DNA of 64,000 bases from Siderastrea siderea (lineage: Eukaryota > Cnidaria > Anthozoa > Scleractinia > Rhizangiidae): the NCBI GenBank assembly GCA_964030785.1, contig OZ034979.1:12130883-12194882 (forward strand). Reading direction: 5' to 3'. Positions 33,341-43,226 of this stretch are shown here, piece by piece. The first letter of the stretch is position 1, and each line of letters opens with the position of its first letter. The position numbers and the translations under genes were made by a program. The notes beneath the pieces were generated by a model, which ran no database searches, had not been told where the DNA came from, and saw only the letters and a list, made by a program, of their open reading frames with translations.

Positions 33341-33374
33341 AGAAGTTGTCCGTCCTCGCTTTCCTTCAACGAGT

Positions 33375-33578
33375 ATATATATATATATATATATATACAC
33401 CCGTTTTCAAAAACATTGCAACTTGAAAAATATATATACATATATTCATCTTTTGTCTTCACAACGCGAAAACAAAAGAATAAATATGAAAACAAAAGGT
33501 AAATATATATGTATATATATTTTTCAAGTTGCAATGTTTTTGAAAACGGGTGTATATATATATATATATATATATAGA
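33375..33578. repeat. Inverted repeat flanked by (TA)n
   Basis: ACACCCGTTTTCAAAAACAT (from 33397) through ACTTGAAAAATATATATACA is repeated in inverse at about 33501-33552, and each arm is prolonged by a (TA)n tract (33375-33396 and 33551-33577). The spacer of about 55 bp is A-rich. Frames giving YIYIYI peptides are artefacts of the (TA)n. Confidence 0.8.
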
Positions 33579-33637
33579 TTTGTGTAAGTAAGACGAAGAG
33601 ACAAACTTTTGACTGTTCCGGTGGTTTAATTGCCCAA

Positions 33638-33663
33638 CGTTTTGGCCTTCGGCCTTCCTCAGG
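33638..33663 (-). mobile_element. Penelope-type 3' signature, degenerate hammerhead core
   Basis: On the minus strand this reads CCTGAGGAAGGCCGAAGGCC followed by AAAACGTTGGG, the shape of hammerhead-like PLE ends (CTGANGA, hairpin GGCC-GAA-GGCC, GAAAC), with two core substitutions (GAGGA and AAAAC). Downstream on that strand comes CAATTAAACCACCGGAACAG. It is likely a relic PLE terminus. Confidence 0.5.
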
Positions 33664-33701
33664 TACAAGTTTAAAAACTAGATATTTACAATAAGACATA
33701 C

Positions 33702-33850
33702 TTGTCCAATACTCCGACAAATTTATGCATAGCATTGTTAAATTTCTTATTGTTTTGCTTCATTCTTTATTGTTATGCTTTTGTACAGTATTGTTATGTG
33801 AAGTGAATACAATACAATGCCATGCATAAATTTGTCGGAGTATTGGACAA
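33702..33850. repeat. 29-bp perfect inverted repeat pair
   Basis: TTGTCCAATACTCCGACAAA + TTTATGCAT at 33702-33730 is exactly inverted at 33822-33850, with weaker pairing further inside (GCATTG/CAATGC). A small foldback element of about 149 bp. Confidence 0.75.
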
Positions 33851-34325
33851 CCCTCCAATAAGAAGTTAAAAAATTAAAAAGCCTAGTATGAGAAATTTAC
33901 AAAGCCGTCTATATTTATAGTATTAGTACAAGTGACAAATAATGTAAATAATGGTTGCGTAATAACAGAAAGGAAAAACAAAAAATAACATGTAAATGGG
34001 AGCTAACAGGGTAGTGCAAATAGCAAAGCTTAAAAATTACAAAGGTTACAACTACCGCGAGCAATTCAACTGAGATTGAATGCCTGTCGTAAAGGCGAAG
34101 GAAATTTGGACTACAATAAAAGCTAATCAACTGTTGTAACAGATACGGTCCTTTGATTTGAACTCCAGCCTTTGGTAAGGCCATGTGGATGTAACGAAAA
34201 AAGTTGTGAAGTCCATGAGGACTCCATTTCTGTGGTTAAAAATTTGTTCAATAACAATAAAGCTAATTTGACAAATTCGGTGTTTAAGAGCGCCTGTCTG
34301 TAAAAATCAGACAAAATCAAAATTC
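33851..34325. other. Spacer between inverted-repeat elements
   Basis: AT-rich, no feature recognised. The last ~60 bp weakly resemble the inverted sequence right of 38683, so the TIRs of the next element may extend slightly beyond the arms I placed. Confidence 0.35.
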
Positions 34326-34879
34326 CGCGGCAAGGGTGGAAAATTCGATTTCTTTCATATTTTAATGTTAGATAGGTTAGGGTATAACTAAAATCACTGG
34401 ATACTTTTTTTCGCAAAATATCCTTTTATTTCAAAGAAAAATGCAAATAACGAACTTCCGTTAAAATCGCCATTTGAAGCAGTAAATTATGGCATCAATT
34501 TGAGGCGTTCGCGTGCAAAAACAAATGCCTCTGTCGTCTTTTAAACACTCAATTTTACTTTTGCAATCTCTCAAGAGCTTCAAAACTGATTTTGGTAGAA
34601 ACTGCGTTGTTCTTTGTGTTTGAAATAATTTAATTTTGAAAGTATACATTTCTCATCAGGAAAAGTACTTCGTGAATTAAATTATTTTTCACCATGTGCT
34701 AAACCTTCAAATCGATTCAGCTTCTGGCTGTTGAATTAAGAAAAGATGTTCTCAGGATTGCTGCAAAAATTTCTTTGGGCAAATGATTGAGAGCGACGCG
34801 AGAGCTTTTCAAAGTTCGTTAAAATGCAGGTTGTTTGACCCTTCTTGGCAACATTCCATTCGCGAGTCACGCACATATT

Positions 34880-35113
34880 TTAATGTGTTTCGACCCATAT
34901 GAGATCGAAAACGTCAAACAGAAAAACAGTTCGAAATGCTCTTACCTCATTTGCTGTAGAGGACAGGTCCAGAGGCCATTTCCGAGTGATTCGCTTGCCG
35001 TTCGACGCATTTTGGTCCTGTTGATGCCATCCAATGAACACCGCCAACTGGGTCAGTGTATTGTAAACGGTCGAACAGCTCAACAACAACCTTTCTTCCA
35101 AAACGTTCGACAT
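34880..35113 (-). CDS. Small ORF in left TIR (mirror copy)
   Basis: A 77-codon minus-strand frame identical in amino-acid sequence to the right-arm frame starting at MSNVL, with the same splice donor at the mirrored place (34946/34945). Conservation simply reflects near-identity of the arms and is not itself proof of coding. Confidence 0.35.
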   Translation of the reverse strand: MSNVLEERLLLSCSTVYNTLTQLAVFIGWHQQDQNASNGKRITRKWPLDLSSTANEVRAFRTVFLFDVFDLIWVETH

Positions 35114-37877
35114 CTTTCTACACTATGACATCTTACTCAACGGTTCAGTTGATTTAATACGAGTGTTGCTCAGTTTTCAGTGCACAAAAGCATTATCAGA
35201 TTTGACTGCTAAATTGGGACCAAACGTGGATGGCGACGCGTGCGTAATTGGTTTGTCACGCAATGCGTATCAAAGGCATTTTAGGGGGTATTGGAAGGGC
35301 AAAACCTTTGAGGTGAAGTAAAATAACATACAGTGTTAATTGCAGGGATTATTTGTGGTTTTAATGGCGTTGTGTGTCTTTCTTACTTATTACCAGTGTT
35401 GTTACAACCATTAAAAATTGTATTTGCTACCCTAGCCTAGTAGTCTGAAACGCAATTCCAACCGTTGTACAAGCTTACAGACATGGTTACAGGTGAGTGG
35501 TGCAACAGAAGTGGCGCTACTATTAACTAGACCCAACTTTAACACGGGGAAACCTATAACTACAAGGGGCTCCCTTTTGTTAATTGACGAGCGGGTATTC
35601 TACCTATGATCATTGGTGTCAGTCTGCTGGTTCTCAGCTGGCACAGGACCGGTACAAGGCACAGTTATATCAGGAGTGAAAGTCAGCTCGCTGTTAAAGG
35701 GTTGGATGGAGTTTTGGACAAGAAGGGTTCTCTCTTCATAACAAATGGGTGCAATCGAAGTTTTTAACTGTGCTCTCTTGTCAGCTGTTTGACGTAGTCT
35801 ACATTAGTGTGTCCTGACTAATGAGTGGGGCCTCTAACAGCACGCCAGTGCTGTTTGAAGACTGTGAAATATGGCACGTAACCATGGTAACAAAAAATGA
35901 GGTTCTGTTCCTGAATTTCTGTTTACGAATCTTACTGAGGCAGGTTCCCATTGAGCGAGATCTCTCAGAGCAGCCAGCATACTTATCATAATGGATATGA
36001 GGATATCTGAACAGAAATACGTCAAGCATCTTGCCCTTAAACGTCTGTTACCTCTTTCACGTTCTACATACACCTTAATGAGGACGAAGAGAAGAGTGAG
36101 GCTTCCATCGATAACCTGGCTAATATTCGGATAGACCGCAAGCGAATATATAACTCACCTGATCCAACTTTTACAAGCGAACCAGTCCCGCGTAAGATAA
36201 TTTCAGATCCCTTTTTCCCCAGTCCTCTTTCACTTTTTGGCCACTCGCCTTTTCCTTACCGTGACCCAGCCCCTTGTGCTGCAGCTTCTGCTAGACACTA
36301 TTCCAAGTTTTGCACGATGGCTGGGACATATCGTCATTGTATTCAAGCGTTCGTTGTAAAAACTGACTTGTAACTTGTGGTATCACGCCCGCACCAAGGC
36401 TGAAATAAATGCTGCGAGCAAATTTGCCTAGTCAAAGCCTTCCCCCCACCCCTACAAAATACGCACTCATGCACATAGATACTAACTCTGTTCACAATGC
36501 CACAGCTTGTGTCGATTTTGTCAAACACGACACCTTTTTGGGGACATCCTTCGTTGACAATTTGCCAAAAAGCTGCTTCCTGTTTGCTTTTTCGCCGACA
36601 AAGTTGTTGGCAACATCCCCCAGATTTATAGCATCAGTTTTAAAAAAGTACCCTTAAAGTTACAAGCTTTGTCAAAATTGAAACATTTCGGCAGCCAAGC
36701 TACGAATCTCGGACCTGTTTTACCTAACTCTCGTAAACGTTTACGTAACTTTTATCACTGGATTGGTGAGATAAAAATAGTTTTGTTCCTTAGACTTGTT
36801 TTAAAACAACATGATGAGCTTAAAGCTTGCAGCAAATACACAGCAGTCGCTTAGCTATTACTGAAAGGCATTAAGGTCCTTCACAGTAAAGCTATACTGC
36901 CAGGGTCAAGGTGATATGGGTGAAGAAAGACATTGGTAAGGAACCTGGGCGACTGAAATGTGCGGTGGGCTAGTAGATTTTTGAAGCCCACTTGCCCGGT
37001 GGCTAGTGACTCAACAGATGTCAAACCCTGTTAAAGGTCGTAAAATAATAAAAGGAACTTTTAGCATCAGCATTTAAGACTATTGGTTGCACGTTAATTC
37101 GTTTTAATTATATATTTTTTGGCTCATTTATTGTAATGTTTTTTCAACTTCCAAAACTTCTGGGGACTCGAGCCCCCCCCCCCCCCTCCCCCTTCTACGG
37201 GCCTGGGTATTCTTGGTGCATGAAAGTAAGGGAACAATTGTTTTCAAGCTTTTGATTCGTCTGGTGTTGTAACCACAAACTCCGACAACAAGAACATGGA
37301 ACCAACAACAGCCGTCTCCTGTGTAACGAAGCAATTCATGTATGTAAATATGTATGATTTGTGAAAAAAAAAGTCCGCGGTCCCCCCTCTAAGCCAAAAC
37401 AATAAGCACAAACTAGTTAGTCACATCGCAATTTCCCTGATAAAAACGATTTTAATGTTCTGGACTCGACGTTTTGAAGAGGTTTTTAACTTAAGCCAGT
37501 ACACGTGCCCTTTTTGGCTAATTTTCGGGTTCGAACATTGTTATTTGCATGCCTACAACTCACGCCAAGGGGTGACTGCTTTTTCTGCATTCTGGCACGG
37601 GAGGCTGAGGTGCCTAAATGTAGCACTAATTTTGTTTCGTATTTTTGGTCCATTACTAGTTCCTCCCATTTCTCGAACCCTGAGCCGTTTAAAAAGAATC
37701 AGAGCAGATTTTGCCCTTCCCCTACCCTCTAGTAAAATGTCCATTCCGATGATTTGCATTGCGTGACTCGGCTCTAGATAGAACTCTGGCCACGTTAGCG
37801 GCGACATGTGGTGATAAAAACCTTTTTGTGTATTGCCAACTAAGCAACACTGACCAGCAACTGAACCGCTGAGTAAG

Positions 37878-38129
37878 ATGTCACAGTGTAGAAAGATGTC
37901 GAACGTTTTGGAAGAAAGGTTGTTGTTGAGCTGTTCGACCGTTTACAATACACTGACCCAGTTGGCGGTGTTCATTGGATGGCATCAACAGGACCAAAAT
38001 GCGTCGAACGGCAAGCGAATCACTCGGAAATGGCCTCTGGACCTGTCCTCTACAGCAAATGAGGTAAGAGCATTTCGAACTGTTTTTCTGTTTGACGTTT
38101 TCGATCTCATATGGGTCGAAACACATTAA
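37878..38129 (+). CDS. Small ORF in right TIR (possible first exon)
   Basis: An 83-codon frame with Met at 37878 and a second Met at 37896 (MSNVLEERLLLSCSTVYNTL). It contains WHQQDQNASNGKRITRKWPL and then STANE followed by GAG|GTAAGA, a good splice donor at 38063/38064. The protein after the donor is hydrophobic (RTVFLFDVFDLIWVETH) and may be intronic. I recognise no domain; coding status is unproven. It is conserved in the other arm at the amino-acid level. Confidence 0.35.
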   Translation: MSQCRKMSNVLEERLLLSCSTVYNTLTQLAVFIGWHQQDQNASNGKRITRKWPLDLSSTANEVRAFRTVFLFDVFDLIWVETH

Positions 38130-38683
38130 AATATGTGCGTGACTCGCGAATGGAATGTTGCCAAGAAGGGTCAAACAACCGGCATTTTAACGAACTTTGA
38201 AAAGCTCTCGCGTCGCTCTCAATCATTTGCCCAAAGAAATTTTTGCAGCAATCCTGAGAACATCTTTTCTTAATTCAACAGCCAGAAGCTGAATCGGTTT
38301 GAAGGTTTAGCACATGGTGAAAAATAATTTAATTCACGAAGTACTTTTCCTGATGAGAAATGTATACTTTCAAAATTAAATTATTTCAAACACAAAGAAC
38401 AACGCAGTTTCTACCATAATCAGTGTTGAAGCTCTTGAGAGATTGCAAAAGTAAAATTGAGTGTTTAAAAGACGACAGAGGCATTTGTTTTTGCACGCGA
38501 ACGCCTCAAATTGATGCCATAATTTACTGCTTCAAATGGCGATTTTAGCGGAAGTTCGTTATTTGCATTTTTCTTTGAAATAAAAGGATATTTTGCGAAA
38601 AAAAGTATCCAGTGATTTTAGTTATACCCTAACCTATCTAACATTAAAATATGAAAGAAATCGAATTTTCCACCCTTGCCGCG

Positions 38684-40165
38684 TTATGTTTGATTTTTGA
38701 GCTATTTTGTCTACAAAATAGCCTCATAGTCGGCGTGCAGCCTCAAGTTTCTGGGAAGGTTGGTTCTTTGGTTGGTTTTTGGGTGGCCAATGTTCGGCAT
38801 TCCCGACGACTGTCGAATTTTACCGAAAGGCTAGTTGTCGGGGCCGGAACAAAAATGCAGATGAGAACGCACGGAAAATTCTGCTACTAAAGCGACACTA
38901 CGAAGGTGTCCTGATTTCATTCGCTTGATGTTGGATATTTATATATCAAATAGAAATGGCTGGCTTCCTTGTGGTAGACTTCCTTAGAAAACGAATCGTC
39001 AGCACAAACCCGGTTTACACGTGAGCGGAACGAGTTCTAGTAAGTAATCCTCTGTACGCATGCGCACAACTTACGTTTTGAGTTATATGGTTCAACTTTA
39101 GAGTGTGAGAAATAACGTGACTTCTCTGCAGGGATGTCCCATAGTAAATGATGGTAAATAGATGGCAAATAGTTTGAAGGTATAAAATGGGCAGCATCGT
39201 GAATTTCGAACTAAAACGAATTATTGTTCGCACCTTTTGGTAGGTTTTAAAATTAATGCCCATGCCACTCGATCACTAGGTCCGTCAAAGGCACAAGGTC
39301 GACAAGGAAAAACATTGTATGGGTGGCATAAACGTTGCTCGTACGTGCGACTTGCTAAGCGCAAAGTTAGAGGTGACTTATCAGAGAAATGGGTTTCTGG
39401 TTAGGCTGCGTGGCGGTAGCGGGATTGTTTGTACAAAGTTTGAACGGAAAGATCAGCAGACAATCAAATCAAATCAAATCAAAACAATTATCACCTCCAA
39501 TACGAAGACAAAAACGCAACAGCTCTACGCAAGATTCGTTTCACAGTCTTATAGACACAAACATCGGTTATCAATTTTCAGATTACGAAAAACGCACAAA
39601 TTTACTCATTCCCCGCTTCCTTTTAAGTTTTACTCAACTCTAGCTGCCACGAAAGCCAATAAAAAGCGCCGAAAACGAACATGAAAGTCTCGTGACTCGC
39701 CATTGAACTTTGTCTCATCACATGTTTGTACGTGACAAAACACCACTTGTTTACACAAAACAGTAATCTGATCTCACGCTCAAATCAACATAACACGTTC
39801 TTTACACGTGAAACGACCCACACTAAACATCATCACATGACTGCCTGGCCCTACGATAAAATCTCCCCCCTCCCCCGGACCTATTAAAGCACAATTTGGC
39901 CTTGAGTTGATCACGTGTACTCCACCTGATAAAATTCATGTTGTTTACCACACAGGCCAACCACTCCATTATTCTCGAATTCGCTCATTAAAAATTCCAA
40001 CGATTCCTTTGCCCATTACCACCTCTCTACATAACAAAACATCCCTTAATATTATTTTCACCCAATTTTGTATCTTACTTTCACATCAAAACGCTCATCA
40101 AAACAAAATTTATTCGCTAAACACAACCACTGATTTTTGTGTAGCTTCAGCGAAGCTGAGACCAC
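38684..40165. other. No recognised gene
   Basis: AT-rich. Overlapping short plus-strand frames (39319-39684, 39389-39643) have no known domain; AATCAAATCAAATCAAAAC microrepeats lie near 39463-39483. Nothing further could be supported. Confidence 0.35.
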
Positions 40166-40529
40166 TACCGTGTGGCACCAATATTTTTGCGGGAGTTTAA
40201 TTTTGTGAATGGTGATTTTTTTGTGTGTGTTTTGCAGGACTAATCTTTGCGATTGGGGAAACTGTTTATTCTTCTTGGAATTAATTTTTGCGATTTTCCG
40301 GAAGCCGCCTTCTATTTGGAATTATAACATTCTCGTTTTTTCAGTATAAACAATCGAATGCAGGTGAACAACATGCAGATGTATAACATGTTAAATCAGT
40401 TAATCGATGGAGTACCTTGCGGAAATTATTTTTTTCCGCGGGAACTTTTTTTTGCGGATCGTGAAAAATCCGCGAAAATCATAAAATTTGAATCCCGAAA
40501 AAATTAGTGCCACAGTCAACCACACGGTA
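40166..40529. mobile_element. MITE-like element with TACCGTGTGG ends
   Basis: A 364-bp segment bounded by TACCGTGTGG (40166-40175) and its complement ending at 40529. Subterminal sequence is similar on both sides (TGGCACCAATATTTTTGCGG versus GTGGCACTAATTTTTTCGGG in inverse). Internal phrases TTAATTTTTGCGATTTTCCG and GAAAAATCCGCGAAAATCA are characteristic of a widespread invertebrate MITE type. Non-coding. Confidence 0.7.
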
Positions 40530-41374
40530 TGTCAGCACGTGCGATGTTTCTGGCTTTTTTGTCAGTTTGCTACGTGACTAGTCACGCAAGACTTGCACAA
40601 GACACACAATGGCATGATCTTTTCTAACAAGGCACGCTTATTACTCGATTTTAGCCGTGTGTTCCAAAATGTAAGTCCGTGTGAAATAATGTGGAAAATA
40701 AAACAGAGCTTACCTATATATTTGTCTGGATACGGGAGTTGCCACGTTCGTCAAGCATGATGTCACGCAAGAAGAAGACGTACGTGACTCTCAAGATCGG
40801 CTATTCTCTTCTGGTTCAAACATTACAGAATTAATTTTTGTGACATGTTACGCTTCCTACTAGATCCAAAATATTTGTCCATGGAAAAATATTCTTTCCA
40901 TTAGAAAGCCACAAAATTAAATTTCAATCCATTGAGCTGCCGAGAAACATCTGAGAATGAGCTTCAGAAAGGGCTGTTTTGTATTATTTTGTTTGTCCCA
41001 TATTCACACTGTTGTCAGATATTTTACAGATTTTATCTCACTTTCTTCTTGTTTTGTCGTCATTTGAAGCCACACTTGTACGCACTAGCGTACCATCTAT
41101 TGATCAACGACGCATACGAATTCGAAACCACTAATATAAACTCAAACATTGATCTTTGATCACCCTCAAATCTGTAAGAAGCCCTGGGAACGAGGTTGCA
41201 CAATATCGGACACAGCTCCACTTATAAGGTAAACTCTGTCTAAAGACCAATACTCAAATAACCAACATCACAGTAGTGTACCTTGGTACACGCACGTTCA
41301 TTCAATAACCATTTCCGTACCTCTCATTGACAGCTACAAAATAGCTCACGCACGCTTTGCGTGCCTATGTTTAC
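40530..41374. other. No recognised gene
   Basis: AT-rich sequence with several CACGTGA/GTCACG motifs; no feature supported. Confidence 0.35.
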
Positions 41375-42036
41375 AGACAAGCGCTCTTAAAAATATTATA
41401 ATGAACAGCTAGTTCACAAGTTCTCTTATTGTTAAGCATTGACGATTTATGATTGCGAAAACGAACTTTGAATTCTGTTGAAGTGGAACCAACGTACTGC
41501 TTTTTGTATTTGTCACAAGCAGCCAAATAAATAACATTCTTTGACGTACAACTTAATTGTTGATTGATCTTGTAGACTCGGCCCTTAGCAAAGCTCTGAA
41601 ATTTGGTATTTTGAATGAAAAAGTTTTGGCATAAATTGCATCTTTTATTACACTTGAAAGACCCTCCCGTTTCTTGCGAGTGTGATTAACACTCCCAGTG
41701 CCCCAAATTTTGAGGGAGCTAAGATTTCCTTAAGATTTGTAGTGCTGCGATAAGCTGGAGAAACCGACTTTGGTAGAAAAATCTCTAAAAGCTCTGGGGA
41801 CGGTCTAAGTAAATGGGCGTGTTTTGTAACGACCCTCTGGATGTCTGGAAGAATGGGGTAGTAGTCAAACACTAAAGGAAATACTTTTTTCCTAGGCTTG
41901 ACTCTTTTTGTCAAGAGTTCGGATCTCTCAACACTTAAGGCTTTTTCAAATTGTCTGTCCACTAGATCAGGGTTGTAATTTTGTGCACAAAGATGCCCTT
42001 TGTATTCTTCACATCTCTTAATCAGAAACTGATCTG
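41375..42036 (-). mobile_element. Penelope-like element fragment (Neptune/Poseidon-like) with GIY-YIG
   Basis: On the minus strand from 42036: FADQFLIKRCEEYKGHLCAQ, DRQFEKALSVERSELL, then PLVFDYYPILPDIQRVVTKH and LKEILAPSKF, the linker typical of Neptune/Poseidon-type PLEs between RT and nuclease. A frameshift near 41685 leads to ETGGSFKCNKRCNLCQNFF (Cys-rich motif) and the GIY-YIG nuclease VIYLAACDKYKKQYVGSTST followed by VRFRNHKSSM...RTCELAVHYN. It ends near 41375. The RT core is missing. It is a different lineage from the 18-kb PLE. Confidence 0.82.
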
Positions 42037-42126
42037 CAAAACAATTGCATTTAATACGGAGAGCAACCCCATAGGAAATTGCACGCTTACAATGCGATGG
42101 GTGCGAACAGGAAAAAGGTAAATAAA

Positions 42127-43226
42127 TGGGATGGGCTTGCTAGGGATGGGGTGTATTTGACAGTGCCCGTCAATCCCGGCGAGTAAGGGGGGGAGGGGGA
42201 AGTCAAAATAGCCCCACCCTGGACAAAGTTGTGCAAAGAAATTAAATTGTCCCTGAGCATTTGCGAGTATGTAATGGTGGTAATATTGCGAACAGAACAA
42301 CAGTTTAGTGGTGAATGTGGGAAAAGAATGCAACACGTGACACTCAGATGACGTTCAGAAGGTCGGGGGGATTACCTTCTTTTTCAGTAGTTTTGAAAGG
42401 GCCGGGTGGGTAGACAAGGTGACTGTTTACTTAAGCTGGGACGTCTGAATTTATTCTGTTTTTCTGTTTACGCCTGCCAATGAATATTATTGATGTCTAG
42501 TACCAGATTAAAAGTTTATAACTTTAAAAATGAAAGTTAACGTTTAATTCCCATAGCAGATGCATAAAAGTGTATCACGATAGGGTTGGTATAGCTTTTT
42601 AAAGCTCTGACGCTATACTTAATTATTTTTCTGTTCCACCTGCCAATATTATTGTATGTCTACACTTCCGGTTACAAAGAGAAGCATACACTTGAGCAAC
42701 TGAGAGAAGAGAGCTTAAGGGTAAGTGCAGTAATAAATTGTTTTGCTATAGTCAGCAGTAGTTAAAGGCTAGAGAGAAAAGGAGTGCTGCAGTACGTTGT
42801 TGAAAACAAGTCATTTTAGCTGTTAAGATGGATTTCGGGATTACGGTTTTCAAAAATCCAGCTCGAAGAAGGCAGCGAATGACCAAATCTGAAGTGAAAC
42901 CACAGGTGATCTGCCCGCTGAAGCCCTAGTGAGGTGCAACCTTCACCTGAGTTTGGCGACCGAGCATTTGTGGGACAAAATAGAAGGTAGCAAATGACCA
43001 AATCTGAAGTGAAAAGATGTGGTGGTCTGCCCACTAAAGCCCTAGTGAGGAGCAAAACTCCAATTGAGTTTGGAGATCGAGCATTTGTGGCAAAAATCTA
43101 GTTGGATTTTTGAAAACGTGACGAAAACTTCAGCAAACGTCAGATACAGCTGGTTTTCTGGCTAGGGTGGGCGGAGATTTGCGAGTGGGCTTTCTGTCAA
43201 ATACGGGTTGTACCTCCCGCCGGAGG
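42127..43226 (+). repeat. LINE 5'-region repeat, copy A
   Basis: Begins GGGATGGGCTTGCTAGGGAT and is repeated as copy B from 43226 and, in part, copy C (48779-49262). It includes GTATTTGACAGTGCCCGTCA, CAACAGTTTAGTGGTGAATG and GCAGATGCATAAAAGTGTAT. At 42870-43110 it also holds an internal ~117-bp tandem pair (AATGACCAAATCTGAAGTGA). A and B lie head to tail upstream of a LINE ORF, so they may be tandem 5'-UTR/promoter units; that role is inference. Confidence 0.75.

Larger units (their letters stand above)
31996..33374. mobile_element. Inverted repeat with 622-bp arms, hammerhead-like ends
   Basis: Left arm 31996-32617 and right arm 32753-33374 are reverse complements of exactly the same length (622 bp) and nearly identical, around a 135-bp spacer. 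Both arms carry the same short open frame (minus near 32615-32433; plus near 32755-32937) without a known domain. The outer parts contain CTGATGA...GAAAC blocks typical of Penelope-like element ends, so the arms may be PLE terminal repeats in inverted orientation, a known PLE arrangement. No RT lies between them. (TA)n tracts flank it on both sides (ending about 31901; starting at 33373). Confidence 0.8.
34326..38683. mobile_element. 4.36-kb element with 826-bp terminal inverted repeats
   Basis: Left arm 34326-35151 and right arm 37858-38683 are reverse complements of equal length (826 bp) and, from the parts I compared, about 98-99% identical. The 2.7-kb interior (35152-37857) has no recognised domain, only short frames and a C-run near 37171-37190. 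Each arm encodes the same short frame reading toward the outer end, followed by a good splice donor. No target duplication was seen; the ends read CCGCGG/CCGCG. The superfamily is unknown. It could be a non-autonomous long-TIR transposon or a segmental inverted duplication. Confidence 0.75.

Noticed and set aside
33304..33735. Minus-strand 143-codon frame rich in YIYIYI
   Set aside because: Produced by (TA)n microsatellites.
36022..36372. Open plus-strand frame without early Met (NEDEEKSEASIDNLANIRID..., Pro-rich)
   Set aside because: Looks somewhat coding, but there is no Met until late, no convincing splice acceptor and no known domain; a chance frame cannot be excluded.
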